From NCBI GenBank assembly GCA_963793785.1, contig CAWCBH010000004.1, positions 62,001-126,000 of the forward strand: DNA of 64,000 nt, written 5' to 3'. The position numbers were made by a program, and so were the translations under genes. The DNA comes from CAWCBH01 sp963793785 (GTDB taxonomy: Bacteria; Actinomycetota; Thermoleophilia; Solirubrobacterales; 70-9). Under the pieces are notes generated by a model. The model was not told where the DNA came from and made no database searches. It worked only from the letters and a program-made list of their open reading frames with translations. Numbering within the stretch: position 1 is the first letter of the stretch; every line of letters begins with the position of its first letter. Shown one piece after another: positions 15,947-24,053 of the stretch.

Positions 15947-15970
15947 CCGGTTCGAGTCCGGCCAGCTCCA
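15947..15970 (+). repeat. Direct repeat, right copy (orphan tRNA-Ala 3' end)
   Basis: Matches 15160-15183 at 23 of 24 positions. No anticodon arm or 5' acceptor strand can be found upstream, so this is a fragment, not a tRNA gene. Distance between the copies is 787 bp. Confidence 0.65.
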
Positions 15971-16016
15971 TCGACGACCGGTCGCCGTGGTCGCCTGTCA
16001 TGTCCGTGCCCCGGCC

Positions 16017-16022
16017 TAACTT
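16017..16022 (+). promoter_or_regulatory. Leaderless-type -10 element of the RCK channel-like gene
   Basis: TAACTT, 9 nt before the GTG start at 16032, with no Shine-Dalgarno sequence between. Confidence 0.35.
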
Positions 16023-16031
16023 TGCGCTTCT

Positions 16032-17354
16032 GTGGGTGACCTGACCGATGGTGATGGCTCCACCGTTCTCGTCATCGGCGAGGGTGACCTAAGCGACGAG
16101 GTTGCGGCCGCAGTCGAGTCGGCCGGTGCCGGTGTCGAGCGCCTGCCCAAGCCCGACGAGGACGAGGTTCGCGACGCGCTCGAGGGTCACGCAGTCGATT
16201 CGGTGGCAGTGGTCGGGCGCGAGGATGCCTTCGTCCTGCGAATGGCGCTGATCGTCCGGTCGGTCTCCGAGGAGGTGCCGCTGCTGCTGACGATCTTCGA
16301 GAAGACGATGGCCAAGCAGGTCTCCGAGGAGGTTCCGAATACGCAGGTCACGTCTCTTGCCGACATCGTCGCGCCATCGCTCGCGGGGCCGTGCATCGAC
16401 GAACGCGCGGCCGCGGTCAGCGTCGAGACCGACAGTCCGGTCCTCCTCGTCGAAGACGACGGGGACCTGTCCGAGGAGCCGGTCCCACAGCTCAAAGCGC
16501 ACCGGATCGAGGCGCTTGCCAGGGCGCTGTTCACGCCTTATGACAAGAGCGCCGGCCTGCTTCTCTACGGCGCGATCGGGCTCGTCGCGGTCTTCCTGAT
16601 CGAGACGATCACCGCAGTCTTCGTCCTCGATAACTCAGCCGTAGACGCGATCTACGGCTCCGCCAAGACCCTGGTCACGGTCGATCCAAACCTCGACGTC
16701 TCCAAGGGGCCGGGCTGGTACAAGCTCTTTACCTCGCTGACGATGCTCGTCGCCCTCGTCTTTGCTGCCGCCTTCACGGCTGGGCTGGTCAATCGCGTCG
16801 TCGATCGGCGCCTTACCGGTTTGCTCGGCAGGCGCGCGGTCCCTCGCCGCGATCACGTCGTCGTGGTCGGCCTCGGCCAGGTCGGCATGCGGCTCTGCCT
16901 GCTCTTCCGCGAATGTGGCGTGCCCGTGGTCGCGGTCGAAAAAGACGAGGAGGGCCGCAACGTCGGCCTCGCGCGCCAACTCGGCCTGCCGGTGGTGATC
17001 GGACGCGGATCAGATCATTCGCTGATGGGACGCCTTTCGCTCCACAAGGCGAGGGCCGTCGCAGCCGTCACCTCGGACGACCTGGAGAACATCTCCGTGG
17101 CGATGGGCGCCCGCGGTATCGAGGAGGAGATTCGCGTTGTCCTGCGGGTGGGCGACGGCAACGTCGCCAACGAGACCCGCTCGCTGCTGGCACTGGGCCT
17201 GATCCGCGATGTCCATCGGATCGCCGCTTCGCTGATCGCCTCGAAGGCGCTGGGCAACGATGCCGAAAGCGTTGTCTGCCTCGGCGACGACGCCCACCTC
17301 AGGTTCCCCGACGGGCGCCTCGAGGAGGTCGAGCTGAAGACACTGGCGGAGTAG
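16032..17354 (+). CDS. RCK/TrkA-N domain protein with a two-helix, pore-loop-like membrane unit
   Basis: 440 residues in the order Rossmann-like domain, membrane unit, Rossmann domain. Residues 10-130 (TVLVIGEGDLSDEVAAAVE) look like a divergent RCK domain. TM1 is about 174-199 and TM2 about 231-254. Between them AIYGSAKTLVTVDPN (206-220) sits where a K+ channel pore helix and filter would be, but TVGYG is replaced by TVDPN. The C-terminal domain (274-440) begins VVVVGLGQVGMRL, an NAD-binding GxGxxG, followed by an acidic residue in VVAVEKDEEGR. Likely a membrane ion transporter or channel regulated by nucleotides; conductance is unproven. Confidence 0.75.
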   Translation: MGDLTDGDGSTVLVIGEGDLSDEVAAAVESAGAGVERLPKPDEDEVRDALEGHAVDSVAVVGREDAFVLRMALIVRSVSEEVPLLLTIFEKTMAKQVSEEVPNTQVTSLADIVAPSLAGPCIDERAAAVSVETDSPVLLVEDDGDLSEEPVPQLKAHRIEALARALFTPYDKSAGLLLYGAIGLVAVFLIETITAVFVLDNSAVDAIYGSAKTLVTVDPNLDVSKGPGWYKLFTSLTMLVALVFAAAFTAGLVNRVVDRRLTGLLGRRAVPRRDHVVVVGLGQVGMRLCLLFRECGVPVVAVEKDEEGRNVGLARQLGLPVVIGRGSDHSLMGRLSLHKARAVAAVTSDDLENISVAMGARGIEEEIRVVLRVGDGNVANETRSLLALGLIRDVHRIAASLIASKALGNDAESVVCLGDDAHLRFPDGRLEEVELKTLAE

Positions 17355-17425
17355 GCTCCCTATCGACGGATCCGGGGTGGCTCGGGTGCGGGGTCCGTCA
17401 CCTCCTCGAGCTGCAAGAAGCGAAT

Positions 17426-17797
17426 GTGAGCGACTCTCCCTCCCAGCTGATCGACGCGAGGATCAAGGAGCTGAGTGATTGGCGGGGCGAGACGCTCGCT
17501 CGGGTCCGAACTCTGATCAAGCAGGCCGACCCCGAAGTGGTTGAGGAGTGGAAGTGGAGAGGGGTTCCGGTCTGGTCGCACGCCGGCATCATCTGCACCG
17601 GTGAGACCTACAAGAAGGCCGTAAAGCTGACCTTCGCCAAGGGCGCCTCGTTGGAGGACCCTTCGGGCCTCTTCAACTCCAGCCTCGAAGGCAACACCAG
17701 GCGTGCCATCGATATCCACGAAGGCGACAAGATCGATGAGAAGGCGCTGAAGGCGATGGTTCGCGCCGCCGTGGCGCTGAACACCGCTGGGCCGTAA
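17426..17797 (+). CDS. DUF1801 (YdhG-like) family protein
   Basis: 123 residues from GTG 17426 (VSDSPSQLIDARIKELSDW); the longer open frame extending back into the RCK gene is rejected as out of frame with it. The signature EEWKWRGVPVWSHAGIICTG...KKAVKLTFAKGA matches DUF1801/iron-chaperone-like proteins, small soluble alpha+beta proteins of uncertain role. Gap to the upstream gene is about 70 bp. An AAGAAG tract 5 nt before the start is a weak ribosome site. Confidence 0.75.
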   Translation: MSDSPSQLIDARIKELSDWRGETLARVRTLIKQADPEVVEEWKWRGVPVWSHAGIICTGETYKKAVKLTFAKGASLEDPSGLFNSSLEGNTRRAIDIHEGDKIDEKALKAMVRAAVALNTAGP

Positions 17798-18206
17798 GTT
17801 GGAGGGGAGCGGGCGGGCTAGCTGGGGCCCGATCCGGGATATGCGGCCTCAGCGCCCTGCTCCCGGTCTGCGCCCGGTCGCACGGTGAGGAGGTGTGGCA
17901 GGCAACCTCGCAGCACCGGCAGCAAAGCTCACTGCCCTGGCCAAGCTAGAGAGCGACCCGGACAACAGGGCGGGGACGCAAGAAGCGACCGGGGGCGTCT
18001 GCGGTATGCCTGCCTCGTGCGTAGCCTGCGCTCGAAATAAGCTCTCCGCGTCGCCTGTCGAGATAGGTCCGCCGCCTGGCTTTCGCGGCTTTCCGCTCTC
18101 TCCCGGTCGCGGAGGCGAACCTAGCGCAGCACCCGAACGCCCGCGAGCGTCGTTGCCGCATTCTGCGGCGAAATCCGTACCACGAGGCTGACGCTACGCT
18201 GGCCCG
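17798..18206. other. Gene-free interval before metF, about 400 bp
   Basis: No convincing gene: the 98-codon frame at 17895-18191 has no domain pattern. The GC-rich sequence contains short inverted repeats, and a leaderless-type -10 (TACGCT, 18195-18200) sits just before metF. I looked for SAM, SAH, cobalamin, SRP, tmRNA and RNase P consensus elements and saw none. Confidence 0.5.
18195..18200 (+). promoter_or_regulatory. Leaderless-type -10 element of metF
   Basis: TACGCT followed by GGCCCG and the ATG at 18207. A six-base spacing leaves no room for a leader or ribosome site. Confidence 0.45.
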
Positions 18207-19118
18207 ATGCGCATCGACGAGATCCTCGCCGCCCGGCGACCCGTGTTCTCGGTCGAGTTCTTTCCGCCGAAGAGCGATGAGGCGCGGCGGCAGCTCTTCG
18301 CCACGGCCCGCGCCCTGCGGGAGCTGGAGCTCGATTTCGTCTCCGTCACCTACGGGGCCGGCGGCTCGACCCGCGAAGGAACCGTCGAGATCACCAGCTC
18401 GCTCAAGCACGACCTCGGCCTCGAGGTGATGGCCCACCTGAGTTGCGTCGGGGAGACGGCTGATGGCCTGGCGGCGACGCTCGACCGCATCCGGGCCTCT
18501 GGAATCGAGAACGTGTTTGCATTGCGGGGCGATCCGCCTCGTGGTGACAGCGAGTTCGTGCAACCCGAGGGCGGGCTGGGCAGCGCCGCCGAGCTCGCCG
18601 CGTTCATCTCCGAGCGCTACGACTTCACGATCGGGGGCGCCTGCTTCCCCGAGATCCATCCCGAGGCCGCCGACCTCGACAGCGACCTCGAGTACCTGCG
18701 CACCAAGGTCGAGGCGGGCGCCCGCTTCCTGATCACGCAGCTGTTCTTCGACAACCGGGTCTACTTCGATTTCGTCGAGGCGGCCAGGCGAAAGGGGATC
18801 GAGGTGCCGATCCTCGCCGGAGTAATCCCGGTGGCGAGCTACGCGCAGACGAAGCGGATCTGCGAGCTATGCGACGCGACGATCCCGCCCCGCCTGGAGG
18901 CGTCGTTCCTGGCCGCCGAGGGCGATCCCGACCGCGAGTTCGAGCTCGGCGTCGCCTACGCCGCCCAGCAGTGCTCGGAGCTGCTGGTGGCCGGGGCGCC
19001 CGGGATCCACTTCTACGCGCTGAACCGGGCACCGGCGACGCGGGCGGTGCTCGGCGCGCTGCGAGCGGCGCGGCCTTGGGAGCGAGAGCGAACCGAGACG
19101 GCTGAGACGCCAGCCTGA
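18207..19118 (+). CDS. metF: Methylenetetrahydrofolate reductase
   Basis: 303 residues, the size of bacterial MetF TIM barrels with FAD. Hallmarks: FSVEFFPPKSDEARRQL near the start with the catalytic glutamate (VEFFPP), SVTYGAGGSTREGT, and IENVFALRGDPPRGD in the middle, then RFLITQLFFDNRVYFDF. It reduces 5,10-methylene-THF to 5-methyl-THF, supplying methyl groups for methionine synthesis. The gene stands alone with its own leaderless-type promoter. No other methionine gene is nearby. Confidence 0.95.
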   Translation: MRIDEILAARRPVFSVEFFPPKSDEARRQLFATARALRELELDFVSVTYGAGGSTREGTVEITSSLKHDLGLEVMAHLSCVGETADGLAATLDRIRASGIENVFALRGDPPRGDSEFVQPEGGLGSAAELAAFISERYDFTIGGACFPEIHPEAADLDSDLEYLRTKVEAGARFLITQLFFDNRVYFDFVEAARRKGIEVPILAGVIPVASYAQTKRICELCDATIPPRLEASFLAAEGDPDREFELGVAYAAQQCSELLVAGAPGIHFYALNRAPATRAVLGALRAARPWERERTETAETPA

Positions 19119-19183
19119 GAACCAAATGCGACGGCTGCGCCGCCTGACCTGCCTGTGCCGGCTGCCTACGCAGCCGGCCTGAC

Positions 19184-19189
19184 TACACT
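19184..19189 (+). promoter_or_regulatory. Leaderless-type -10 element of the alpha/beta hydrolase
   Basis: TACACT, 10 nt before the ATG at 19200, with a C/G-rich spacer lacking a ribosome site. Confidence 0.35.
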
Positions 19190-19199
19190 GCCCCGGCTT

Positions 19200-20046
19200 A
19201 TGGGCGAGTTCAGCTACGAAGGCCACCGGATCAGCTACGACGAGTACGGGGCGGGCGACCGGCCGCTGGTGCTGATCCACGGGTTGCTGATGAACCGCCG
19301 CATGTTCGAGCGAATGGGTCCGGCAATGGCGGAGCGGGGCAACCGCGTGATCTGCGTCGACCTGCTCGGCCACGGTCGCTCGGATCGCCCCGAGGACCTG
19401 CGCCTGTACTCGATGCCGCTGTTCGCGGGACAGGTCGTCGCGCTCCTCGACCACCTGGAGCTCGAGACCGCGGTCGTCGGCGGCACCTCGCTGGGCGCGA
19501 ACGTGGCGCTTGAGATGGCCACCAGGCACGGCGAGCGCGCGCAGGCCCTGTTCATCGAGATGCCGGTGCTGGACAACGCGCTGGCGGCGGTGGCGGCCGA
19601 TCTTCGCGCCGATGTTCATCGCCCTTCGCCTCGGACGCCCGGTCTTCGAGGTTCTCTCCCGCCTGACCTCGATGGTGCCGCGCAGCAACGCGATGCTGGA
19701 CATGGGATTGGACTGGGTGCGCCAGCGCCCCGGGCCCTCGCTGGCGGTCCTCGAGGGGTTGCTGCTGGGTGAGACCGCTCCGCACCGTGCCGAGCGGGAG
19801 CGGATTCCACACCCGATGCTGATCATCGGCCACCCCGGCGACCCGCTGCACCCGTTCAGCGACTCGGGCATGCTCGCCGAGGAAGTCCCGGGGGCTCGGC
19901 TGGTCGAGGCGAACTCGATCCTCGAGTGGCGCCTCGGCCCGAAGCGGCTCGATGACGAGCTCGCCTTCTTCCTGGCCGACGTCTGGTCGGAGGCGGCGAC
20001 CGAAGCGGCGCCGTCGGTGCCCCGGATCGCCTCGCAGGGAGCCTGA
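19200..20046 (+). pseudogene. Alpha/beta hydrolase, frameshifted near 19594-19600
   Basis: Two frames together make one alpha/beta hydrolase of about 281 residues. The first (from ATG 19200) carries the oxyanion HGLLMNRRMF, DLLGHGRSD and the nucleophile elbow VVGGTSLGAN. The second carries IFAPMFIALRLGRPVFEVL, then HPMLIIGHPGDPLHPFSDS (the acid region) and a C-terminal stretch; no clear catalytic His is obvious. Dropping one C from the GGCC at about 19595-19598 joins the frames smoothly (AAVAAIFAPMF). It could be a real mutation or a one-base sequence error; errors are likely given similar shifts in gyrase genes. Possible esterase, lipase or haloperoxidase-type enzyme. Confidence 0.7.
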
Positions 20047-20047
20047 G

Positions 20048-20833
20048 ATGGCGGATCGCAAGCAAGAACGGGAACGACTGCGCGAGATCCGCCGCGAGGC
20101 GGAGGAGCGGGAGGCGCGGGAACAGCGGCGGCGACTGCTGCTCGGCTATGCCGTCGCCGGGGTCCTCGGTGCCGCCGTCCTGGTCGGGATAGTGATCGTG
20201 ATCGTCTCCGGGGGCGGAGGCAGCGGCGGGGTTACCGAAGATTCGTTCATCAACACCGACAGCGGCGACACCAACGGGGTGCCGCCCGACGGACGCACCG
20301 GTACCCCTCCGCCTCCAGTCGAGACCACCAACCTCCGTCAGGCCGCGCGCCAGGCGGGCTGCGATCTGCAGCTGAACCTGCGCGACGAAGGCAACACGCA
20401 CATCCCTGTCGGCTCCGATGCTCCCGAGTATCAGACCAACCCGCCGACCTCGGGCGATCACGTCGAGGCGCCCTTCATGCAGGCCGACGGCGCCTACGCG
20501 GAGATGCCCGACACGATCAACTTCGTGCATTCGCTGGAGCACGGCAGGTTGGAGATCCAGTACAGCCCCGACCTCCCCGAGGCCGACCAACTTGAGCTGA
20601 AGGGCCTCTACGCGACGATCTACGGCGCGACGCTCCTGTTCCCCAACCCGCAGATGCCCTACGAGGTCGCGGCCACCACCTGGACGAACATGATCGGCTG
20701 CGACACCTACCGGGGCGCGCAGACGCTGGACGCGATCCGCGCCTTCGGCCGCGTCACCTGGGGACGCTTCGGCAGCGAGCCGGTTGATGCCTTCCCGTTC
20801 ACGGGCCCGACGCCCGCCAACCCAGAGACCTAG
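20048..20833 (+). CDS. DUF3105 family membrane-anchored protein
   Basis: 261 residues from ATG 20048, one base after the hydrolase stop. A strongly charged cytoplasmic N terminus (about 1-29, Arg/Glu repeats) is followed by one TM helix (about 30-54) and a Gly-rich linker. The outer domain has the DUF3105 pattern: a PEYQTNPPTSGDHVEAP motif and INFVHSLEHGRLEIQY with two conserved His. These His/Tyr-rich motifs suggest a metal-binding or enzymatic site, but the family's function is not established. Cotranscribed with the hydrolase by spacing. Confidence 0.8.
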   Translation: MADRKQERERLREIRREAEEREAREQRRRLLLGYAVAGVLGAAVLVGIVIVIVSGGGGSGGVTEDSFINTDSGDTNGVPPDGRTGTPPPPVETTNLRQAARQAGCDLQLNLRDEGNTHIPVGSDAPEYQTNPPTSGDHVEAPFMQADGAYAEMPDTINFVHSLEHGRLEIQYSPDLPEADQLELKGLYATIYGATLLFPNPQMPYEVAATTWTNMIGCDTYRGAQTLDAIRAFGRVTWGRFGSEPVDAFPFTGPTPANPET

Positions 20834-20839
20834 GAAAGC

Positions 20840-21760
20840 TCAGGGGGAGCGGTAGGCGGGAAAGAAGCTCCCCGCCTCGCAGCCGGCGCTGAGCTGTCTG
20901 TAGGCGTCGGGATCGCAGACGATCTCCGAGGTGTGCCAGGTCTCGGTGCGATTGGCAAAGCCGCGCTTGAACTCCTCCAGCGGGTCGCCGGGGACGATCC
21001 CGCCGCCGAGGTTGAGCGGCAGGTCGCGCTCCCAGGCGAAGTCGACCAGCGTCGTGACCACGTTCTTCATCGGCGAATCACCCCGCTTCGCGTCGGCGGT
21101 GCCGCTGAGGTAGTAGTGGACCATCCCGTCGCTGAGGGTCGCGATCGATGCCGCCGCGAGCTCCCCTTCGGCGGCTTGCGCGGTCACCAGCCAGGCGATT
21201 TCGGCGGCGAGGATCCGGTCGAAGTAGTCGGCGGCGAAGAAGTAGCGCTCGTCCGCGCCTGCCTTGCGCATCGTCTGCTCGTAAACAGCGGCAAAGGCCC
21301 GGCGCTGCTCGACCGAGGTGCGCGACCCCTCGACGATGTCGACCTGATAACCGGACCTGAGGTTGCGCCGGACCTGCTGGCGGTCGCTCATCCGGCTCTT
21401 GCGAGGCAGCTCGGGATCGGCGATCTGCACCTGATTGCGCGGAGTGGCGCCGGCGAGCTGGGGCTCGGCGGCGATCCGGTGGCGAATGAAGATCGTCAGC
21501 AGCCCGAGGCGTTCGAGGTCGACATCGGCGAGGTCGACTCGGGACCCGGCGGAGCCGCTCAGGCCCGGATACCCGTAGGGAGAGATCGCGTCCAGGCGCC
21601 CGTCTGACCCGGGCACCTCGCGGACGATCAGCGGCGCCCGCAGGTCGCCGAGGCGAAGCGTGTGCGTGACCCCCTCGGCCTCCAGAAAGGGCGGCGAGCG
21701 GAAGAACTCCGGCTCGGCGGACGCCGCTCCCCCGTCGGCGAGCAATTCCGCCGTCGTCAC
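20840..21760 (-). CDS. FemAB/GNAT-fold acyltransferase-like protein
   Basis: 306 residues. The middle PRKSRMSDRQQVRRNLRSGY, the AAVYEQTMRKAGADERYFF region and AAASIATLSDGMVHYYLSGTA match the double-GNAT fold of FemAB-like and BioF2-like proteins, which use aminoacyl-tRNA or acyl-CoA donors in peptidoglycan cross-bridge or glycan modification. The C-terminal WERDLPLNLGGGIVPGDPLEEFK is characteristic. It overlaps the upstream GNAT gene by four bases and begins the leftward envelope polysaccharide locus. Donor and acceptor are unknown. Confidence 0.72.
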   Translation of the reverse strand: MTTAELLADGGAASAEPEFFRSPPFLEAEGVTHTLRLGDLRAPLIVREVPGSDGRLDAISPYGYPGLSGSAGSRVDLADVDLERLGLLTIFIRHRIAAEPQLAGATPRNQVQIADPELPRKSRMSDRQQVRRNLRSGYQVDIVEGSRTSVEQRRAFAAVYEQTMRKAGADERYFFAADYFDRILAAEIAWLVTAQAAEGELAAASIATLSDGMVHYYLSGTADAKRGDSPMKNVVTTLVDFAWERDLPLNLGGGIVPGDPLEEFKRGFANRTETWHTSEIVCDPDAYRQLSAGCEAGSFFPAYRSP

Positions 21761-22299
21761 AGCAGATCTGCCGCAGCGGCGCGAAACTCGTCCGGGAGGA
21801 CGCCCCAGATCTCACAATCGGCCAGCTCGCCGTCGCGCGCCAGGTGCGAGCGCATCGTTCCCTCGTGTCGCCAGCCGAGGCTCGTCACAACCCGTTTCGC
21901 GGCCTCGTTGTGGGCGGGAATCCGGCCGTAGACCCGGTGCGCCCCGAACTCGTCGAAGGCCTTGGCGATCGTCAGCGCCTCGGCCCGGCGCCCGACGCCT
22001 TTGCCGCGCACGTCGTCGCCGATCAATGCCCCCAGCTCCGGCGCCGTCTGGCGGAACAGCCCGTAAAGCGCCGTGAAGCCAACCGGCTCCGGGTAGCCCT
22101 CGACGACGATCGCGTACTTGCGATCCTCGCCGCCATCGTCCTGCGCTCGCTGCACCCAGGCTCGGGCCTGATCCTCTCCGAAGGCGTCCCGCTGCTCCAT
22201 CAGCGTTCGCGTCGCTTCCGGGTTGTTGAACCAGCGATGCACCGCGGCCGCGTCGCGGTCCTCGAACCGGCGCAGGGAAACATGCGGTGTCTCGCTCAC
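21757..22299 (-). CDS. GNAT family N-acetyltransferase (RimJ/RimL type)
   Basis: 180 residues with the GNAT elements in order: VSLRRFEDRDAAAVHRWFNN at the start, PVGFTALYGL (beta 4), the acetyl-CoA loop DDVRGKGVGRRAEAL, and HNEAAKRVVTSLGWRHEG (motif B). This is the pattern of side-chain or sugar-amine acetyltransferases such as RimL or the WbdP/PseH type. Location among glycosyltransferases suggests acetylation of an amino sugar, an inference. It overlaps the FemAB-like gene by four bases. Confidence 0.82.
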   Translation of the reverse strand: MSETPHVSLRRFEDRDAAAVHRWFNNPEATRTLMEQRDAFGEDQARAWVQRAQDDGGEDRKYAIVVEGYPEPVGFTALYGLFRQTAPELGALIGDDVRGKGVGRRAEALTIAKAFDEFGAHRVYGRIPAHNEAAKRVVTSLGWRHEGTMRSHLARDGELADCEIWGVLPDEFRAAAADLL

Positions 22300-22308
22300 A
22301 GGCAGACC

Positions 22309-22872
22309 CTAATCGGGGGCGAGGCCGCGGCCGGTGACGGTCAGCCAGACGGTCTTGGCGAGGATCCGCAGGTCGAGGGCCAGGCTGCGGTGATCGACGT
22401 ACCAGAGGTCGAGCTCGATCCGCTCCGCCCAGGGAATCCCGGCCCTGCCCTGCACCTGCGCCCACCCGGTGATGCCCGGGCGGACCTGGTGGCGGCGGTG
22501 CTGGCGGGGGGTGTAGTCGGAAACCTGGGCCGGAATCGTCGGCCGAGGCCCGACGATCGCCATCTCCCCGCGCACGACGTTGACCAGGTTGGGGACCTCG
22601 TCGAAGGAGGTGCGCCGCAGCACCCTGCCGACTCGGGTCACGCGCGGGTCGTCGCGGCTGACCGCAGTGCCGATTCCAACCGGGTCTGAGCCCGCAACCA
22701 TCGTGCGCAGCTTCAGCAGCTCGAACTCCCGGCCGTCCTTCCCGACGCGGCGCTGCCGATACAGGACCGGGCCGCGGCTCTCGAGCCTGACCGCCAATGC
22801 CGCGACGAGCAGCAGCGGTGAGCTGATGGCCAGCATCAGGGCCGCGATCAGGGTGTCCAGGATCCGTGCCAT
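22309..22872 (-). CDS. Bacterial sugar transferase (undecaprenyl-phosphate phosphoglycosyl transferase)
   Basis: 187 residues from ATG 22872, the small monotopic form. It has one N-terminal hydrophobic re-entrant helix (about 8-29, IAALMLAISSPLLLVAALAV), then PVLYRQRRVGKDGREFELLK with the catalytic-pair region, RTSFDEVPNLVNVVRGEM, and GPRPTIP, all hallmarks of PF02397. It starts polysaccharide synthesis by attaching a sugar phosphate to undecaprenyl phosphate at the inner face of the membrane. The longer frame reaching back into the glycosyltransferase gene is rejected. Confidence 0.9.
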   Translation of the reverse strand: MARILDTLIAALMLAISSPLLLVAALAVRLESRGPVLYRQRRVGKDGREFELLKLRTMVAGSDPVGIGTAVSRDDPRVTRVGRVLRRTSFDEVPNLVNVVRGEMAIVGPRPTIPAQVSDYTPRQHRRHQVRPGITGWAQVQGRAGIPWAERIELDLWYVDHRSLALDLRILAKTVWLTVTGRGLAPD

Positions 22873-22889
22873 CAGCAGCGCGGTCGGCC

Positions 22890-24011
22890 TCAGCGCGAAT
22901 CCGGCGCCCGGTCCCAGGCGCCGGGCGTGCCCCGACGGGCTCGATCCCAGAGGCCGAGCGCGATCGACGCCGTCACGGTGACGTAATAGCGAGCCAGCCG
23001 CAACGGAGCCAGCGAGACCAGCGGCGAGATCGCCGCCGCCGCCAGCAGCGCCAGCTGCGCCGCCAGGGTGACCACGTAGACGGTCCCATCGCCGAGCAGG
23101 GCGATGTTGGTGCCGAGCGCCAGCAGGTGCAGGAACGGGGTCAGATAGCGAAGGATCCGATGCGAGAAGAGCTGGAAGGCGAACAGCGGGCGATATCCAC
23201 GCGGGGAGAGCATCCGCTCGCCGACGACGATGTCCCACAGCCCGACCATCATCCGGCGCTTGCGGGCCAGCTCGCCCGCGATCGTCGGGACCATCTTCTC
23301 GCGCGCCTGGGCCTCGGGCACGTAGACGGAGCGCAGGCGGCGGCGGGCCAGCTCGAAGGGAAGCGAAAGGTCATGGCTGGCCGCCGGCGGCAGCGGCAGG
23401 TAAGCGTCGCGGCGAACCGCGTAGATGGCCCCGTTGCCTGCGGTGATGCCGCCGAGACGCGATTCCAGTGCACGCACGCCGATCTCGAAACGCCAGTAGG
23501 TCCCCTCGACGTTGTCGCCGTCGGGATCGGAGAACCGCAGCCGGCCGCAGGCATAGCCGACCTCCGGGTTGCCGAACGGCTGCAGGAGGGCCAACAGCGC
23601 ATCGCGGTCCCAGAAGCTGTTCGCATCCGAGAAGGCGAGGATCTCGCCCCGGGCGCGTTCCGCGGCTGCGTCCTGGGCGGCGAGCTTGCCGCGGCGGGGG
23701 AGATCCAGGACCAGATGCGCTCCCGCCTCCCGCGCCAGGGCAGCCGTACGGTCTCTGGAGCCGTCCGAGGCGACGACGATCCCCAGCAGCTCGGGCGGAT
23801 ACTCGAGCTCGAGCGCGTTGCGAACCTTGGCCTCGATCACGTCCTCTTCGTCGTGGGCGGCGACGATCAGCGTCACCGAGGGCAGCTCGCGCAGCGGATA
23901 GGGCCGGACCGGCCGCCGGGGCGCTCGTGCGAGCAACCAGAGCAGCGCCGGGTAGCCGACGTGGGTATAGGCGATCAGGCCCGCCGCGATCCAGAAGACG
24001 ACTTCGATCAC
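22890..24011 (-). CDS. Glycosyltransferase family 2, membrane-bound
   Basis: The chosen GTG 24011 start (VIEVVFWIAAGLIAYTHVGY) lies six bases after a GATAAT element; a TTG nine codons earlier is possible. About 373 residues: N-terminal TM, GT-A domain with SVTLIVAAHDEEDVIEAKVRN, ASDGSRDRT and SDANSFWDRDAL (DxD-like), GGITAGNGAIYAVRRDAYL, and a run of C-terminal TM helices (LFAFQLFSHRILRYLTPFL onwards). It resembles processive or lipid-linked sugar transferases. It elongates the locus's glycan, with unknown sugar. Confidence 0.86.
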   Translation of the reverse strand: MIEVVFWIAAGLIAYTHVGYPALLWLLARAPRRPVRPYPLRELPSVTLIVAAHDEEDVIEAKVRNALELEYPPELLGIVVASDGSRDRTAALAREAGAHLVLDLPRRGKLAAQDAAAERARGEILAFSDANSFWDRDALLALLQPFGNPEVGYACGRLRFSDPDGDNVEGTYWRFEIGVRALESRLGGITAGNGAIYAVRRDAYLPLPPAASHDLSLPFELARRRLRSVYVPEAQAREKMVPTIAGELARKRRMMVGLWDIVVGERMLSPRGYRPLFAFQLFSHRILRYLTPFLHLLALGTNIALLGDGTVYVVTLAAQLALLAAAAISPLVSLAPLRLARYYVTVTASIALGLWDRARRGTPGAWDRAPDSR

Positions 24012-24017
24012 GCGGCG

Positions 24018-24023
24018 ATTATC
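24018..24023 (-). promoter_or_regulatory. Leaderless-type -10 element of the GT2 gene
   Basis: GATAAT on the minus strand, six bases before GTG 24011. The same hexamer precedes the next glycosyltransferase gene at 25160. Confidence 0.4.
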
Positions 24024-24053
24024 GTCGCCGGGGCGCAAGCCGGGTCCCGGCTC

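Noticed and set aside
15901..15970. Third tRNA gene at the orphan T-arm
   Set aside because: No 5' acceptor strand or anticodon stem can be folded; only the last 24 nt match a tRNA.
17895..18191. 98-codon frame before metF
   Set aside because: No ribosome site, no recognisable domain, composition typical of GC-rich noise.
17798..18206. Riboswitch or housekeeping RNA upstream of metF
   Set aside because: I compared with SAM, SAH, cobalamin, SRP, tmRNA and RNase P signatures and found none; metF has a leaderless-type promoter, leaving no 5' leader.
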